From NCBI GenBank assembly GCA_015486075.1, contig WFSG01000048.1, forward strand, positions 1 through 64,000: 64,000 bases of DNA. Direction: 5' to 3'. The notes below the pieces were generated by a model that was not told the DNA's origin, made no database searches, and saw nothing but the letters and a program-made list of their open reading frames with translations. Source of the stretch: Deltaproteobacteria bacterium (GTDB lineage Bacteria > Desulfobacterota > Desulfomonilia > UBA1062). Positions 44,494 to 53,762 of this stretch are shown here, piece by piece. A program made the translations under genes and the position numbers. How positions within the stretch are numbered: the first letter of the stretch is position 1; each line of letters starts with the position of its first letter.

Positions 44494-44495
44494 GC

Positions 44496-45377
44496 ATGAA
44501 TCAGGGCTTCAGGTCAGGATTTGTGTCCATGATAGGTAGACCAAACGTTGGAAAGTCAACGTTTTTGAACCGCCTGCTTGGCACAAAGGTTTCCATAACA
44601 ACGGACAAACCCCAAACCACAAGGGATAGGATAACAGGTATATGGACTACGGATAATGCACAGGTCGTATTCTTGGACACGCCTGGTATACATGTACCGG
44701 GCAAGGCATTGAATAGATATATGGTAAGCAAGGCTGTTTCAACCCTGAAGGACTCTGACATTGTGATGTTAATGGCAGATCACAAGGACAGGCCAGAGGG
44801 CATACTGGACATGACCTCTATGTTCACCAAGTTAAGGAGACCTGTAATACTGGTACTTAATAAGATTGACCTTATTGATCCTGATGTTGTTGACTCAAGG
44901 CTAAGGGAGTTAGAGGATTGTTACGACTTTTCCGAAAGTCAAGGAATATCCGCCATCAGGGGAGATGGCATGGAAGACCTTGCAGAAAAGATACTTAAGC
45001 ACCTCCCAGAAGGCCCTATGTACTACCCAGAAGACTTTGTTACAGATATGCCGGTAAGATTCATGTGCCAGGAGCTTATACGGGAAAAGATCCTTACCCT
45101 TATGCGTCAGGAAATACCTTACTCAGTTGCTGTGGTGATAGAGGAATTCCGTGAGCATGAACCAACCTACATTAGGGCAACCATCCACGTGGAGAGGGGG
45201 TCACAGAAAAGCATAATTATAGGTCACAAAGGGGAGATGCTCAAGAAAATAGGTACACTTTCCAGAATGGAGATAGAAAGCCTTCTTGGCCGCAAGGTGT
45301 TTCTTGAGCTATTTGTCTCGGTCACCAAGAACTGGACAAAGGATCCAGTCAAGGTAAGGAGGATGGGATACAGGTGA
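44496..45377 (+). CDS. era: GTPase Era
   Basis: Essential GTPase binding 16S rRNA during small-subunit assembly, 293 residues. The G1 motif GRPNVGKST, G3 motif DTPGIH and G4 motif NKID are intact. The C-terminal KH domain carries IIGHKGEMLKKIGTLSRMEIE. It overlaps the der start by four bases (GTGA). Confidence 0.95.
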   Translation: MNQGFRSGFVSMIGRPNVGKSTFLNRLLGTKVSITTDKPQTTRDRITGIWTTDNAQVVFLDTPGIHVPGKALNRYMVSKAVSTLKDSDIVMLMADHKDRPEGILDMTSMFTKLRRPVILVLNKIDLIDPDVVDSRLRELEDCYDFSESQGISAIRGDGMEDLAEKILKHLPEGPMYYPEDFVTDMPVRFMCQELIREKILTLMRQEIPYSVAVVIEEFREHEPTYIRATIHVERGSQKSIIIGHKGEMLKKIGTLSRMEIESLLGRKVFLELFVSVTKNWTKDPVKVRRMGYR

Positions 45378-46693
45378 AAAGACCTGCAATTGCAATCGTG
45401 GGTAGACCAAACGTTGGGAAGTCCACGCTCTTTAATGCCTTGGTGGGTAACAGACGTGCTATAGTTGGCCCGGAGAGGGGCATAACCAGAGACAGGGTAA
45501 TATCTATTTGGCACGTGGATGATAGGTTTGTAGTTGATCTGGTTGACACGGGTGGGTTCGATACCCTGGTAAGGCAAGGCGACTTCACCCAGTCCATGCG
45601 CCAACAAACCATGAGGGCAATTGAAGATGCAGACTTGGTGCTATGCGTTCTTGATGCAAGGTCAGGTATTACTACGGATGATATAGAACTTGTGAATATG
45701 CTGAGGCGGTCCGGGGCAAGGGTTATATACCTGGCGAACAAGGTGGACGATGATGGGTCTGATATAAATTCGGGTGCTCTATATGAACTGGGCGTGGATA
45801 GTCTCTTTAAGATCTCCGCCATTAATAATAGGGGTATTGACAATCTCAAAGAACGCATAAAGATCTGCCTTGAAGGCCTGGACACCGGGGAGGTGGAAGA
45901 AGAGGGGGCAATAAGGGTGAGTATACTCGGCAGGCCCAACGTGGGTAAGTCCATGCTTCTCAACAGGATAATAGGTGAGGAACGCTCTATAGTCTCACCA
46001 ATGCCAGGGACCACGAGGGATTACGTGGATACCGAGTTTAGGAGGGGTTCTAAGAAGTATATCTTCGTGGACACTGCAGGGATAAGGCGAAGGTCACGTA
46101 TAAACAACGTTCTGGAGAAGATAAGTGTAAGTGCTTCCATTAGAAACATAAGGATGTCACACGTATGCCTGTACCTTGTCGACCCCGTGGAGATCATAAC
46201 CGAGCAGGACAAGCGTCTCATAGGAATCATACATGATTATGGCAGGCCAGTTGTCATTGCAGTGAACAAGAGCGATCTCATAAGTCAGGAAGATAAGATC
46301 AGGATTGCAGATAGCATAAGGTTCAGGCTGGTATTTTACAGGGACATAAACCTCGTTTTTATCTCTGCATTAACTGGGAAAAACCTGGATACCTTGTACC
46401 CTATTATAGATAGTCTTTTTGAGAAGTCCATGGCCATTGTCCAGACTGCAAAGCTTAACAGTATAATACAAAGGCTTGTTGCTGCATCTCCTGCTCCGCA
46501 GGTCAAGGGAAAGGCTTTAAAGTTCTACTATGCAACCCAGGTCGATAAGATGCCCCCAAGGTTCAGGATATACACGAATTTTCCTGAGGCCGTCCCAGGC
46601 TCTTACACCAGATACCTGTCGTCGCATATGAAAAAGGCCTTGGGCCTTGAAGGCATACCAGTTACCATAAGTTTCCAGAGGAGAAAAAGGTAA
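45374..46693 (+). CDS. der: GTPase Der (EngA)
   Basis: Ribosome-assembly GTPase with two tandem G domains, 439 residues. The first P-loop is GRPNVGKST (residues ~9-17) and the second GRPNVGKSM (~185-193); each is followed by its DTGG/DTAG motif and NKVD or NKSD. A C-terminal KH-like domain ends with LEGIPVTISFQRRKR. The start codon is GTG 45374, overlapping era. It ends the surE-rnc-era-der operon and converges with the CheD-HDOD gene. Confidence 0.95.
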   Translation: MKRPAIAIVGRPNVGKSTLFNALVGNRRAIVGPERGITRDRVISIWHVDDRFVVDLVDTGGFDTLVRQGDFTQSMRQQTMRAIEDADLVLCVLDARSGITTDDIELVNMLRRSGARVIYLANKVDDDGSDINSGALYELGVDSLFKISAINNRGIDNLKERIKICLEGLDTGEVEEEGAIRVSILGRPNVGKSMLLNRIIGEERSIVSPMPGTTRDYVDTEFRRGSKKYIFVDTAGIRRRSRINNVLEKISVSASIRNIRMSHVCLYLVDPVEIITEQDKRLIGIIHDYGRPVVIAVNKSDLISQEDKIRIADSIRFRLVFYRDINLVFISALTGKNLDTLYPIIDSLFEKSMAIVQTAKLNSIIQRLVAASPAPQVKGKALKFYYATQVDKMPPRFRIYTNFPEAVPGSYTRYLSSHMKKALGLEGIPVTISFQRRKR

Positions 46694-46728
46694 TAATCGT
46701 CTTATAGTTGAGGTTTAGCGTTATAGTA

Positions 46729-48036
46729 CTAGTAAATGTCCTTAACGAGGTTTATCAGCTCTGGGAGGTCCGATACCTTAAAGCCAAGCAGGTCAAGGCT
46801 TTGCTTTAAGGGTGCAGGGTCAACGTAGTCTATCTCTAAGTCTGGTCTGTACTTGTTCATGATGAAGTCAGCCAGATACACTGCATGTACGAGGTTCTTG
46901 CTTGTCTTTGAACGACCGGGCTCGTGGTGGTGTATGATACATTCGACAAGCGTGTCAGGGATACCCCAGGCCATGCCGAGCAGTTCACCTGCCTTGGTAT
47001 GGTCTATGCCAAGCAGCTCCTTTTCAACGCTAGTGGAATCCCTGCCCCCTGATGTGATGTCTCTGTAGAACAAGGGCCTTATGGTTGCTATATGCTGGTC
47101 TAATACTACCTTTCCTATGTCGTGTAGCAATCCGGCGGTATATGCTATGTCAGGCCTTGACAATGTGGTCATGTCCGCCAGTTTTTCTGCAAGCCTAGCA
47201 GTACCTAGTGCATGCTCGTACATGCCTCCTTTGCACAGAGAATACCCAGTTGGTACTCTTGAATATACATCCATGAATATGGCTGTTATAACTATCTGTA
47301 AGATTGTTTTACTCCCCAGGTAAAGAAGTGCCTCCTCTATGGAGCTGACTTGCCTCAATAGGCCCATGTAGGAAGAATTGCATAGTCTGAGTACACGTGC
47401 AGTTAGGGTCTGTTCCTTCTTGATCTCGTTTGCTATCTCGGTGGGATTGTATACGCCATCAGACAGCATGTTTATAACCTTTAGTGCTACCTGAGGGATG
47501 GATCGTATCTTCTCAATGGTGTTTGATATGTCTTCTTTTGTAAGTGGTCTTATGGTCTTGTCGAGGTTGTGCCCATTTATCTTCACAACGGGCTCGATTG
47601 TAACATTGCCCGATGGTACATCCAGCGTTAAAACCGTGGGAAAATACCCTCCGACCTCAACCTTTTTTATGGGTATACCATTTAGTTTCAGTATGTCTAT
47701 GCACATGTCTGATATGCGTCCACCTATGTTCATTTCGAGATCCGCCGTGGATGGATCGCCAATGAGGGCTCCACCGGCAATGGTTGCCTCTATGTTTCTC
47801 GCTCTTGTTGCTTTGTCCAGCATGCCAGCTATAAATATGGGTAGTCCTTCAGTGGCATAATAACCACTGTCTGCCTCCGGTATTCTTGATACTGGCTCTG
47901 GAAGGAGTATATGCATTAGACCACCAATCCTGGCTTTCCTGTCCCAAAGGGCAACACCAACGCATGAACCTAGGTGGGCCCTTAGCCTTCCTTGATCCGT
48001 AATCTCCATGCCTCCGGTGGGTATGATACTTACCAT
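46729..48036 (-). CDS. CheD-HDOD fusion protein
   Basis: A 435-residue two-domain protein. Residues ~5-150 match CheD, the chemoreceptor glutamine deamidase, with catalytic Cys25 in HLGSCVGVAL and His42 in GGLMHILLP. Residues ~165-435 form an HDOD domain (IRSIPQVALKVINMLSDG, GLLHDIGKVVLDQH) with a degenerate HD motif. The fusion joins a chemotaxis-adaptation enzyme with a signalling scaffold. It is the last gene of a long leftward run. No che genes are in the window, so it may act on an unlinked chemotaxis or pilus system. Confidence 0.87.
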   Translation of the reverse strand: MVSIIPTGGMEITDQGRLRAHLGSCVGVALWDRKARIGGLMHILLPEPVSRIPEADSGYYATEGLPIFIAGMLDKATRARNIEATIAGGALIGDPSTADLEMNIGGRISDMCIDILKLNGIPIKKVEVGGYFPTVLTLDVPSGNVTIEPVVKINGHNLDKTIRPLTKEDISNTIEKIRSIPQVALKVINMLSDGVYNPTEIANEIKKEQTLTARVLRLCNSSYMGLLRQVSSIEEALLYLGSKTILQIVITAIFMDVYSRVPTGYSLCKGGMYEHALGTARLAEKLADMTTLSRPDIAYTAGLLHDIGKVVLDQHIATIRPLFYRDITSGGRDSTSVEKELLGIDHTKAGELLGMAWGIPDTLVECIIHHHEPGRSKTSKNLVHAVYLADFIMNKYRPDLEIDYVDPAPLKQSLDLLGFKVSDLPELINLVKDIY

Positions 48037-48067
48037 GATTTCTACCTAGTATGCCTTTCTCAGTTAT

Positions 48068-48580
48068 TCATCGGAACCTTTGGACCTCAGCATGAGGTCC
48101 AGATACAGATAGTACGATGCCTGCCAGGTAGCCGTTGAGTATACCCGTAAGTATAGAGATTAATATAAAAAGTGGTATCAGGTTCAATAGTGATGCATGT
48201 TTTACAATAAGATATGACGCCACCATTATCTGTGTTGACATGTGGGCTGTAGCTCCTGCAACGCTCACTCCGACAAGTGAGAACCACCTTTTTGGCATCA
48301 GCCACATGACAATACCTGCGGCTGTACCGCCACTCATGGAGAGGATGAAACTTGGTGTGAGTATGCTTCCTGAGACAAGACTTGCAACTATTACCCTTGA
48401 TATAACCACTACAAGGCCCCACCAACCACCAAACTGGTATATTGCGCACAGGGTGAAAATATTCGCAAGCCCGAGACGTATGAAAGGCGCAGGCCTAGGG
48501 ATAAAGTTCTCCATCCAATGCAATACAACGGCCATGGAGATATACAAGGCAATCGTTGCTACGCGGATATTCCTGTTCAC
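48068..48580 (-). CDS. Gx transporter family membrane protein (heptaprenyl-diphosphate synthase component I-like)
   Basis: A 170-residue integral membrane protein with about five helices. Family signatures are LHWMENFIPRPAPFIRLGLANIFTL near residue 20, SGSILTPSFILSMSGGTAAG near residue 72 and GATAHMSTQIMVASYLI near residue 108. This is the Hpre_diP_synt_I group (PF07456), probably an ECF-type substrate-binding subunit. The start is GTG. It is 19 bp downstream of sppA. The usual neighbours in other bacteria (ApbE, NusG-II) are absent. Confidence 0.75.
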   Translation of the reverse strand: MNRNIRVATIALYISMAVVLHWMENFIPRPAPFIRLGLANIFTLCAIYQFGGWWGLVVVISRVIVASLVSGSILTPSFILSMSGGTAAGIVMWLMPKRWFSLVGVSVAGATAHMSTQIMVASYLIVKHASLLNLIPLFILISILTGILNGYLAGIVLSVSGPHAEVQRFR

Positions 48581-48599
48581 TTACTCAATGTTCTGTAGA

Positions 48600-49466
48600 T
48601 CAAGGCCAGGAATAAAATCCTCCTGTCTTCTCACCACTTCGCCTGTAGACCACGACAGTAGCCCCTTTAGCATTTGCCATATTCTCCACCATGTCCAGCG
48701 CATCATTGAAGTAGCCTACCTCGTCAATCAGGTGATATTTAAGGGCCTGTGATGCTGTCATTACCCTTCCGTCCTTTACTACCTCAATATCGTGTTTTGT
48801 AAGTGGTCTCCTGTGTTCGACACGCTTTAGGAAATTATTGTAGAAGTCCATAACTATGGATCTGAGTATGTCCCTGTCCTTGTCTGTCATATTTCTCAAC
48901 GGATTGCCCGTGTCCTTAAACCTGCCAGACGTTATGGTCTGGTTTTTTATACCTAGCTTGTCCATCAGTCCTGCCAGACTTACCGATGGTAGCAGCACAC
49001 CTATGTTACCGACTATAGAAGAAGGCAAGGCCACTATCTTATCACCGGCCAGAGCCGCCATGTATGCACCCGATGTTCCCTCACCCACTATCACGCTGAC
49101 GACGGGGATTCCCCTTGACTTCTTGAACTCCATGATTTCCCTGTACACGAGGTCAGATGCAGTAAGCCCTCCACCCGGTGAATCTATTTTTAGTATTATG
49201 CCCTTTATCGATGAATCCTTCCTTGCCTTTGCAAGTACTGCATCCAATCTTTCGAGTGTACCCTCGGAAGGCAGGAACCTGCTCTCTCCCGAGGTAATGG
49301 TTATGGGACCAAGGACTTCCAGTACGAGGATTTTATCCCTTGAACCGTGTAAGATTTTCTTCTCCTCCAAGGGGGGGAGGCTCATGAGGCCCTTCAAGTC
49401 CATGGACACAAAGGCACAGCCCTGTATTATGGCGCTTATAAGGGTTAACACAATAATTTTCTTCAT
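48600..49466 (-). CDS. sppA: Signal peptide peptidase SppA, lipoprotein form
   Basis: Serine-lysine protease of the S49 family that degrades cleaved signal peptides, 288 residues. The N-terminal MKKIIVLTLISAIIQGCAF is a lipoprotein signal with lipobox IQGC. KIDSPGGGLTASD lies near residue 85, the catalytic serine is in EGTSGAYMAAL near residue 117, and the catalytic lysine is expected in SGRFKDTGNPLRN near residue 180. The ATG at 49466 follows GGAGG; a longer in-frame reading into tldD is rejected. Two bases separate it from tldD. Confidence 0.9.
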   Translation of the reverse strand: MKKIIVLTLISAIIQGCAFVSMDLKGLMSLPPLEEKKILHGSRDKILVLEVLGPITITSGESRFLPSEGTLERLDAVLAKARKDSSIKGIILKIDSPGGGLTASDLVYREIMEFKKSRGIPVVSVIVGEGTSGAYMAALAGDKIVALPSSIVGNIGVLLPSVSLAGLMDKLGIKNQTITSGRFKDTGNPLRNMTDKDRDILRSIVMDFYNNFLKRVEHRRPLTKHDIEVVKDGRVMTASQALKYHLIDEVGYFNDALDMVENMANAKGATVVVYRRSGEKTGGFYSWP

Positions 49467-49468
49467 GC

Positions 49469-50860
49469 TCAATCCTCCTGTATTTTTCCTCCTATGGTTA
49501 TCTCTGGTATTAAGAGGGTTGGCTGGGCGTCCGATACCGGTACCCCCTGGCCATCCTTTCCGCATGTACCTATGCCAAAGCCCAGGTCATTCCCCACGTC
49601 TCTGATAGAGCTCAGTATTCTTGGACCATTGCCTATCAGTGTGGCACCCCTTATTGGTTCTGAGATCTGGCCGTTTTCAATGAGGTAACCCTCTGATATC
49701 TCGAATACGAAGTCCCCGTTTACTGTATTTACCTGGCCTCCACCCATCTTCTTGACAAATATACCCTTGCTCACCTTTTTTACTATGTCATCAGGGTTCA
49801 TGGTGCCAGGCTCGATCATGGTATTGGTCATCCTAGGGATTGGTCTGTGCCTGTATGATTGCCTCCTGCCGTTGCCAGTTTGAGTGAAACCATACTTAGA
49901 TGATGTTATAAGATCTGTCATATAACCCTTCAATATGCCATTCTCTACTAGCACGGTCCTCTGGGATGGCGTAGCCTCGTCGTCATACCCGAAGCTCCCC
50001 CTTGCCCCTTCTATCGTTGCATCGTCAACTACGGTTATAGATTCCGACGCCACCTTTTCTCCCATGCGGTTTGAGTACACTGAGAGTCCCTCGCCGGCAA
50101 GGTCAGCCTCGAGGCCATGGCCTATGGCCTCGTGGACCATGGTTCCTCCGGCCTCGCTCGATAGTACCACGGGCATAAGGCCTGCAGGTGCCTTTCTAGC
50201 AGATACTGCTGTAAGCGCCCTTCCGATGGCTCTAGCGGCTATTTCCTCGGGAACTACCTCATCAAGGAGTTCAATGCCCCTTGAACCTCCAACAGGTTCG
50301 TAGCCGGTCTCTATAATACCGTCCCTTGATACGACCCCCTGGACGTAGAAGAGTATGGAATCCCTTGTGTCCCGTGCTATAAAACCCATGGAGTTTGCGA
50401 TCAATACTTGTTTTACCTGGTCGGCATACATAATCCTTACCTGGACGACACTGCCATCCATACCCCAGGATTTCTGCTCGGCCTGGCTGATCTTTGCAAT
50501 CTTCTCCTGTGAAGATACATCGCCGGGCCTTTTGATCACCCTTGAGAAGACCCGGGAAGGCCTTGCCTTGAGAGCGATGTCATTCTGGTAAACCTCGCCC
50601 TTTATTGCCGATGCGACTGTATCTGCAAGATCGTATACAGATCTAGGATCGTTCGTGTATGCGTATGCCTGCCTATCGCCTACAACAACCCTTAACCCTA
50701 TGCCTGACTCCCTTGTTTCCATGTACCTCTCAATACGTCTGCCTTCGGAGATTATCGTGGTCCCTGTAGTACTCTCCATGTAGATCTCGGAAAAGTCACC
50801 TCCGTTCTTCAGGGCCTGCCTCAAAAGTAACTCCATGTCTACATCGTGTTCTCTTATCAC
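49469..50860 (-). CDS. tldD: Metalloprotease TldD
   Basis: Zinc metalloprotease subunit that, with TldE (PmbA), cleaves small or modified peptides, 463 residues. The zinc motif HEAIGHGLEAD lies near residue 238. The C-terminal half shows TQTGNGRRQSYRHRPIPRMTNT and GGQVNTVNGDFVFEISEGYLI. The partner tldE gene is not in the window. It overlaps smpB by 4 bp and stops 2 bp before sppA. Confidence 0.93.
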   Translation of the reverse strand: MIREHDVDMELLLRQALKNGGDFSEIYMESTTGTTIISEGRRIERYMETRESGIGLRVVVGDRQAYAYTNDPRSVYDLADTVASAIKGEVYQNDIALKARPSRVFSRVIKRPGDVSSQEKIAKISQAEQKSWGMDGSVVQVRIMYADQVKQVLIANSMGFIARDTRDSILFYVQGVVSRDGIIETGYEPVGGSRGIELLDEVVPEEIAARAIGRALTAVSARKAPAGLMPVVLSSEAGGTMVHEAIGHGLEADLAGEGLSVYSNRMGEKVASESITVVDDATIEGARGSFGYDDEATPSQRTVLVENGILKGYMTDLITSSKYGFTQTGNGRRQSYRHRPIPRMTNTMIEPGTMNPDDIVKKVSKGIFVKKMGGGQVNTVNGDFVFEISEGYLIENGQISEPIRGATLIGNGPRILSSIRDVGNDLGFGIGTCGKDGQGVPVSDAQPTLLIPEITIGGKIQED

Positions 50861-51318
50861 CTTTTTCGAACCTCCCGTTCCATCTCTCGCAACACATCCC
50901 TTTCCTTTATTGCCTGCTTTTTGTCATAGCTCTTTCTGCCCTTTGCAAGTCCGAGCTCTACCTTTATCAAGGAGCCCTTGAGGTAGACGCTGGTAGGGAT
51001 CAGGGTGAGGCCCTTTTCCTTTACCTTGCTAGACAGCTTCTCTATCTCCCTCTTGTGCAAGAGGAGTTTCCTTGGCCTCGTTGGATCCATATTATGCATG
51101 CCTGCCTTGTCGTAGGCAGAGATGTGCATGTTGTTTATATAGGCCTCTCCACCTTTTATTACAGCATAGCTATCCTTCAGGTTTCCTCCGCCGTTCCTGA
51201 GGGATTTTACCTCTGGTCCTGTGAGGACTATGCCTGCTTCTATGGTCTCTGATATGGTATAATCGTGCCTTGCCTTCCTGTTCTGGCATAGAACCCTTGG
51301 CGTATTCTTGCCTTTCAT
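50857..51318 (-). CDS. smpB: SsrA-binding protein SmpB
   Basis: tmRNA-binding protein for ribosome rescue, 153 residues. The core shows NRKARHDYTISETIEAGIVL and GPEVKSLRNGGGNLKDSYA, and the C-terminal tail is basic (KGRKSYDKKQAIKERD...). It overlaps both rseC and tldD by 4 bp. No ssrA gene was recognised nearby. Confidence 0.94.
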   Translation of the reverse strand: MKGKNTPRVLCQNRKARHDYTISETIEAGIVLTGPEVKSLRNGGGNLKDSYAVIKGGEAYINNMHISAYDKAGMHNMDPTRPRKLLLHKREIEKLSSKVKEKGLTLIPTSVYLKGSLIKVELGLAKGRKSYDKKQAIKERDVLREMEREVRKR

Positions 51319-51743
51319 GGGTTATTTTTCTCTAGTATCATGGGACCCTCAAAAGAGCTCCCTATCCTTCTTACAATGGGAAGGCTTGCAAGGAACGCAA
51401 GGACAGCACTTATTGCCTGGAAACCCACGCTTAAACCGCATTGGCGGGTTATGCCAATGGCAAAGAAGATTGCCACAACTGGTATGATGTATGTCACAAT
51501 GCTTGCCCATACCAGGGAAGTGGGTTGTATTGCAATTATGGCTTTGTCTCCCACTTTCAATGGAAAGGAAGGCCTTGGTAGCCTTACTTTCATGACAGGA
51601 CTGGTAAAGGCGTGGCAGATCCCTTCTGCCTGACAACCGCGACAGGCCCCTTTCCTATCAATCTCGACGATTACAGTTGGGCCGTCTATATCTACAACAG
51701 TACCTTCTGTCTTATTAAAGATCTTGGTCTGTTTCCAGTACAT
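51315..51743 (-). CDS. RseC/MucC-like SoxR-reducing system protein
   Basis: A 142-residue membrane protein of the RseC/MucC family. The N-terminal cytosolic cysteine cluster CRGCQAEGIC (residues ~35-45) is followed by two membrane segments (about 78-98 and 105-125). The family acts in envelope-stress or SoxR-reducing complexes. The start at 51743 overlaps ptsI by 29 bp and has CGGAG upstream; a slightly later start cannot be excluded. Confidence 0.82.
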   Translation of the reverse strand: MYWKQTKIFNKTEGTVVDIDGPTVIVEIDRKGACRGCQAEGICHAFTSPVMKVRLPRPSFPLKVGDKAIIAIQPTSLVWASIVTYIIPVVAIFFAIGITRQCGLSVGFQAISAVLAFLASLPIVRRIGSSFEGPMILEKNNP

Positions 51744-53496
51744 TGCATAACTCCGGGGAACTCTTTACCTCGTTATTCATGAATTCTCGCACCTCGTTTG
51801 CTGTTCTCATGTCAAGGAGGTGACGGGTGATCTCCCTACATCTTTGAAAGTTTATTCTTCTTGCTATGTTTTTCACATGAGGTATGGCGAGTGCGTTTGT
51901 TGAGAGGCTGTCTATGCCTAGGCCGAGCAAAATAGGGGTATATATGGACCTTCCAGCCATCTCGCCGCACATGCCTACGGGTATACCTTCCTTGTGTGCT
52001 GCGTCAATGGTGTACTTTATCAGGCGCAATACTGCAGGGTGTAATGGTTCGTAGAGGTAGTCCACGTACTCGTTCCTCCTGTCTATTGCTATTGCATACT
52101 GTATCAGGTCATTGGTGCCTATGCTGAAAAAGTCTACCTCCTTGGCAAGGATGTCTGAGATTATAGCTGCTGATGGTATTTCTATCATGATCCCCACCTT
52201 TATGTTTTCGTCGAAACCGATGTCCTGTTGCCTGAGCTCGTGTTTCACCTCTTCCAGTATCTCTTTTGCCCTGTCCAGTTCTTCGAATCCTGATATCATC
52301 GGGAACATGATGGATGCCTTACCATAGTAGCTGGCCCTGAGTATGCCCCTCAACTGTGATTTGAATATGTTGACTTCCTTCAGGCAAAACCGTATGGCTC
52401 TCAGACCCATTGCAGGGTTTAACTCCTGCTGGAGGTTTCCCATGACGGAATAAAACTTGTCACCCCCCAGATCCAGGGTCCTTATAATAGTATTGTAGGG
52501 AGTAACAGCCTCTACCACGGTACGATAGGCCTCGAAGTGGTCTTCCTCGCTGGGTATGTCATCCCTGTTAAGGTAGATAAATTCTGTCCTGTAAAGCCCT
52601 ATTCCCTCAGCCCCATGATCTAGCACGGAATGAACTTCCTCTTTGAATTCGAGGTTGCCTTCCACGTTCACATGATGACCATCCAGGGTGACAGCGGGTT
52701 CCTTTGCCTTTTCCTTTATCTTCAGCTCGAACGTAAGGTAGGACTCTGCCCTGTGTCTGTAGTCTTCAACCTGGTTTTCAGAGGGATTTACGATCACTGT
52801 GCCGGTAATCCCATCCAGTATCAATAATGCGCCCGGGCTTATGGTGGAAGATGCGGTCTCCAGTCCCACAACTGCCGGTATCTCCAGGGACCTTGCTATG
52901 ATGGCAGTGTGTGATGTGAGGCCACCTATGTCAGTTACAAAGCCTAGTACCCTTTCCTTGTTCAGCATGGCAGTATCTGCTGGGGAAAGGTCGTGGGCAA
53001 CTATGATTGTATTCTCAGGGATATGGAAATGGCCCACCTCCTTTCCTGTGAGATTTCTGAGTATCCTGTCACCAACAAAAGAAGTATCAGCTGCCCTGCT
53101 TTTTATATACTCGTCTCCTATTCTTTCAAAGCTTTCTTCTATCTCCATGAGTGCAATCTTTAACGCCCACTCGGCATTGATTAACTGCATCTTGATAAGG
53201 TCTTTAACCCTGCCCGTGAAAACAGGGTCCTTCAGCATCATGAGGTGTGTCTCAAGTATGAATGAGTGTTCCTTTATTACGTCCTGTTCTTCCAGCTTTT
53301 CCTTTGCCTTCTTGACCTGGTCGTAGGAGGACTCCACTGCATTCTCGAATCGTCTTATCTCCTCCTCCACTAGTCTCTCAGGTATACGGATCCTAGGAAA
53401 CTTGTCTATCTTCCTCCTGTCAAGCAGAACGGCCTTGCCGATGGCTATCCCTGCGGAAGCAGGTATACCATTAAGTAGCCTGAAATTATTTTTCAT
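51715..53496 (-). CDS. ptsI: PTS enzyme I (phosphoenolpyruvate-protein phosphotransferase)
   Basis: Transfers phosphate from PEP to HPr, 593 residues. The phosphohistidine is in GGLTSHTAIIARS near residue 197. Further family segments are ELNPAMGLRAIRFCL and GIEIPSAA-like IMIEIPSAAIISD. The C-terminal active-site cysteine is in VGMCGEMAG near residue 515. It overlaps HPr by 4 bp. No EIIA, EIIB or EIIC gene accompanies it in this window. Confidence 0.94.
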   Translation of the reverse strand: MKNNFRLLNGIPASAGIAIGKAVLLDRRKIDKFPRIRIPERLVEEEIRRFENAVESSYDQVKKAKEKLEEQDVIKEHSFILETHLMMLKDPVFTGRVKDLIKMQLINAEWALKIALMEIEESFERIGDEYIKSRAADTSFVGDRILRNLTGKEVGHFHIPENTIIVAHDLSPADTAMLNKERVLGFVTDIGGLTSHTAIIARSLEIPAVVGLETASSTISPGALLILDGITGTVIVNPSENQVEDYRHRAESYLTFELKIKEKAKEPAVTLDGHHVNVEGNLEFKEEVHSVLDHGAEGIGLYRTEFIYLNRDDIPSEEDHFEAYRTVVEAVTPYNTIIRTLDLGGDKFYSVMGNLQQELNPAMGLRAIRFCLKEVNIFKSQLRGILRASYYGKASIMFPMISGFEELDRAKEILEEVKHELRQQDIGFDENIKVGIMIEIPSAAIISDILAKEVDFFSIGTNDLIQYAIAIDRRNEYVDYLYEPLHPAVLRLIKYTIDAAHKEGIPVGMCGEMAGRSIYTPILLGLGIDSLSTNALAIPHVKNIARRINFQRCREITRHLLDMRTANEVREFMNNEVKSSPELCNVLETDQDL

Positions 53497-53762
53497 TTGT
53501 CTTCCCCAAAGCCGTTCTTGACAAGTGTACAGAGAAATTCAAGTGCATTGGCCTCGTCCAGTCCATGGGTCTTGATAATAATTTCTGTTCCCTTTGGCGC
53601 TGCAAGCGTAAGCAGTTCCATTATGCTTTTGCCATTTACCTCAACACCGTTCTTTATGACCTTGACATCTGCGTTAAACTTCTCGGCCTGCTTGGCAAAC
53701 GTTGCTGCCGCACGTGCATGCAGTCCAAGCTCATTCTGTATTGTAACCTTGCCTTCCTTCAT
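53493..53762 (-). CDS. ptsH: PTS phosphocarrier protein HPr
   Basis: Phosphocarrier of 89 residues. The active-site histidine is in LGLHARAAATF near residue 15. The regulatory-serine region is NGKSIMELLTLAA near residue 46, as in Gram-positive-type or deltaproteobacterial HPr that HprK can phosphorylate. I start it at ATG 53762 (MKEGKVTIQ), overlapping the EIID stop by 4 bp; a longer in-frame extension reads back into EIID and is rejected. Confidence 0.93.
   Translation of the reverse strand: MKEGKVTIQNELGLHARAAATFAKQAEKFNADVKVIKNGVEVNGKSIMELLTLAAPKGTEIIIKTHGLDEANALEFLCTLVKNGFGEDK

Noticed and set aside
48856-49605. 249-codon frame opposite sppA and tldD
   Set aside because: The opposite strand carries clear SppA and TldD motifs with overlapping operon structure, so this is a shadow.
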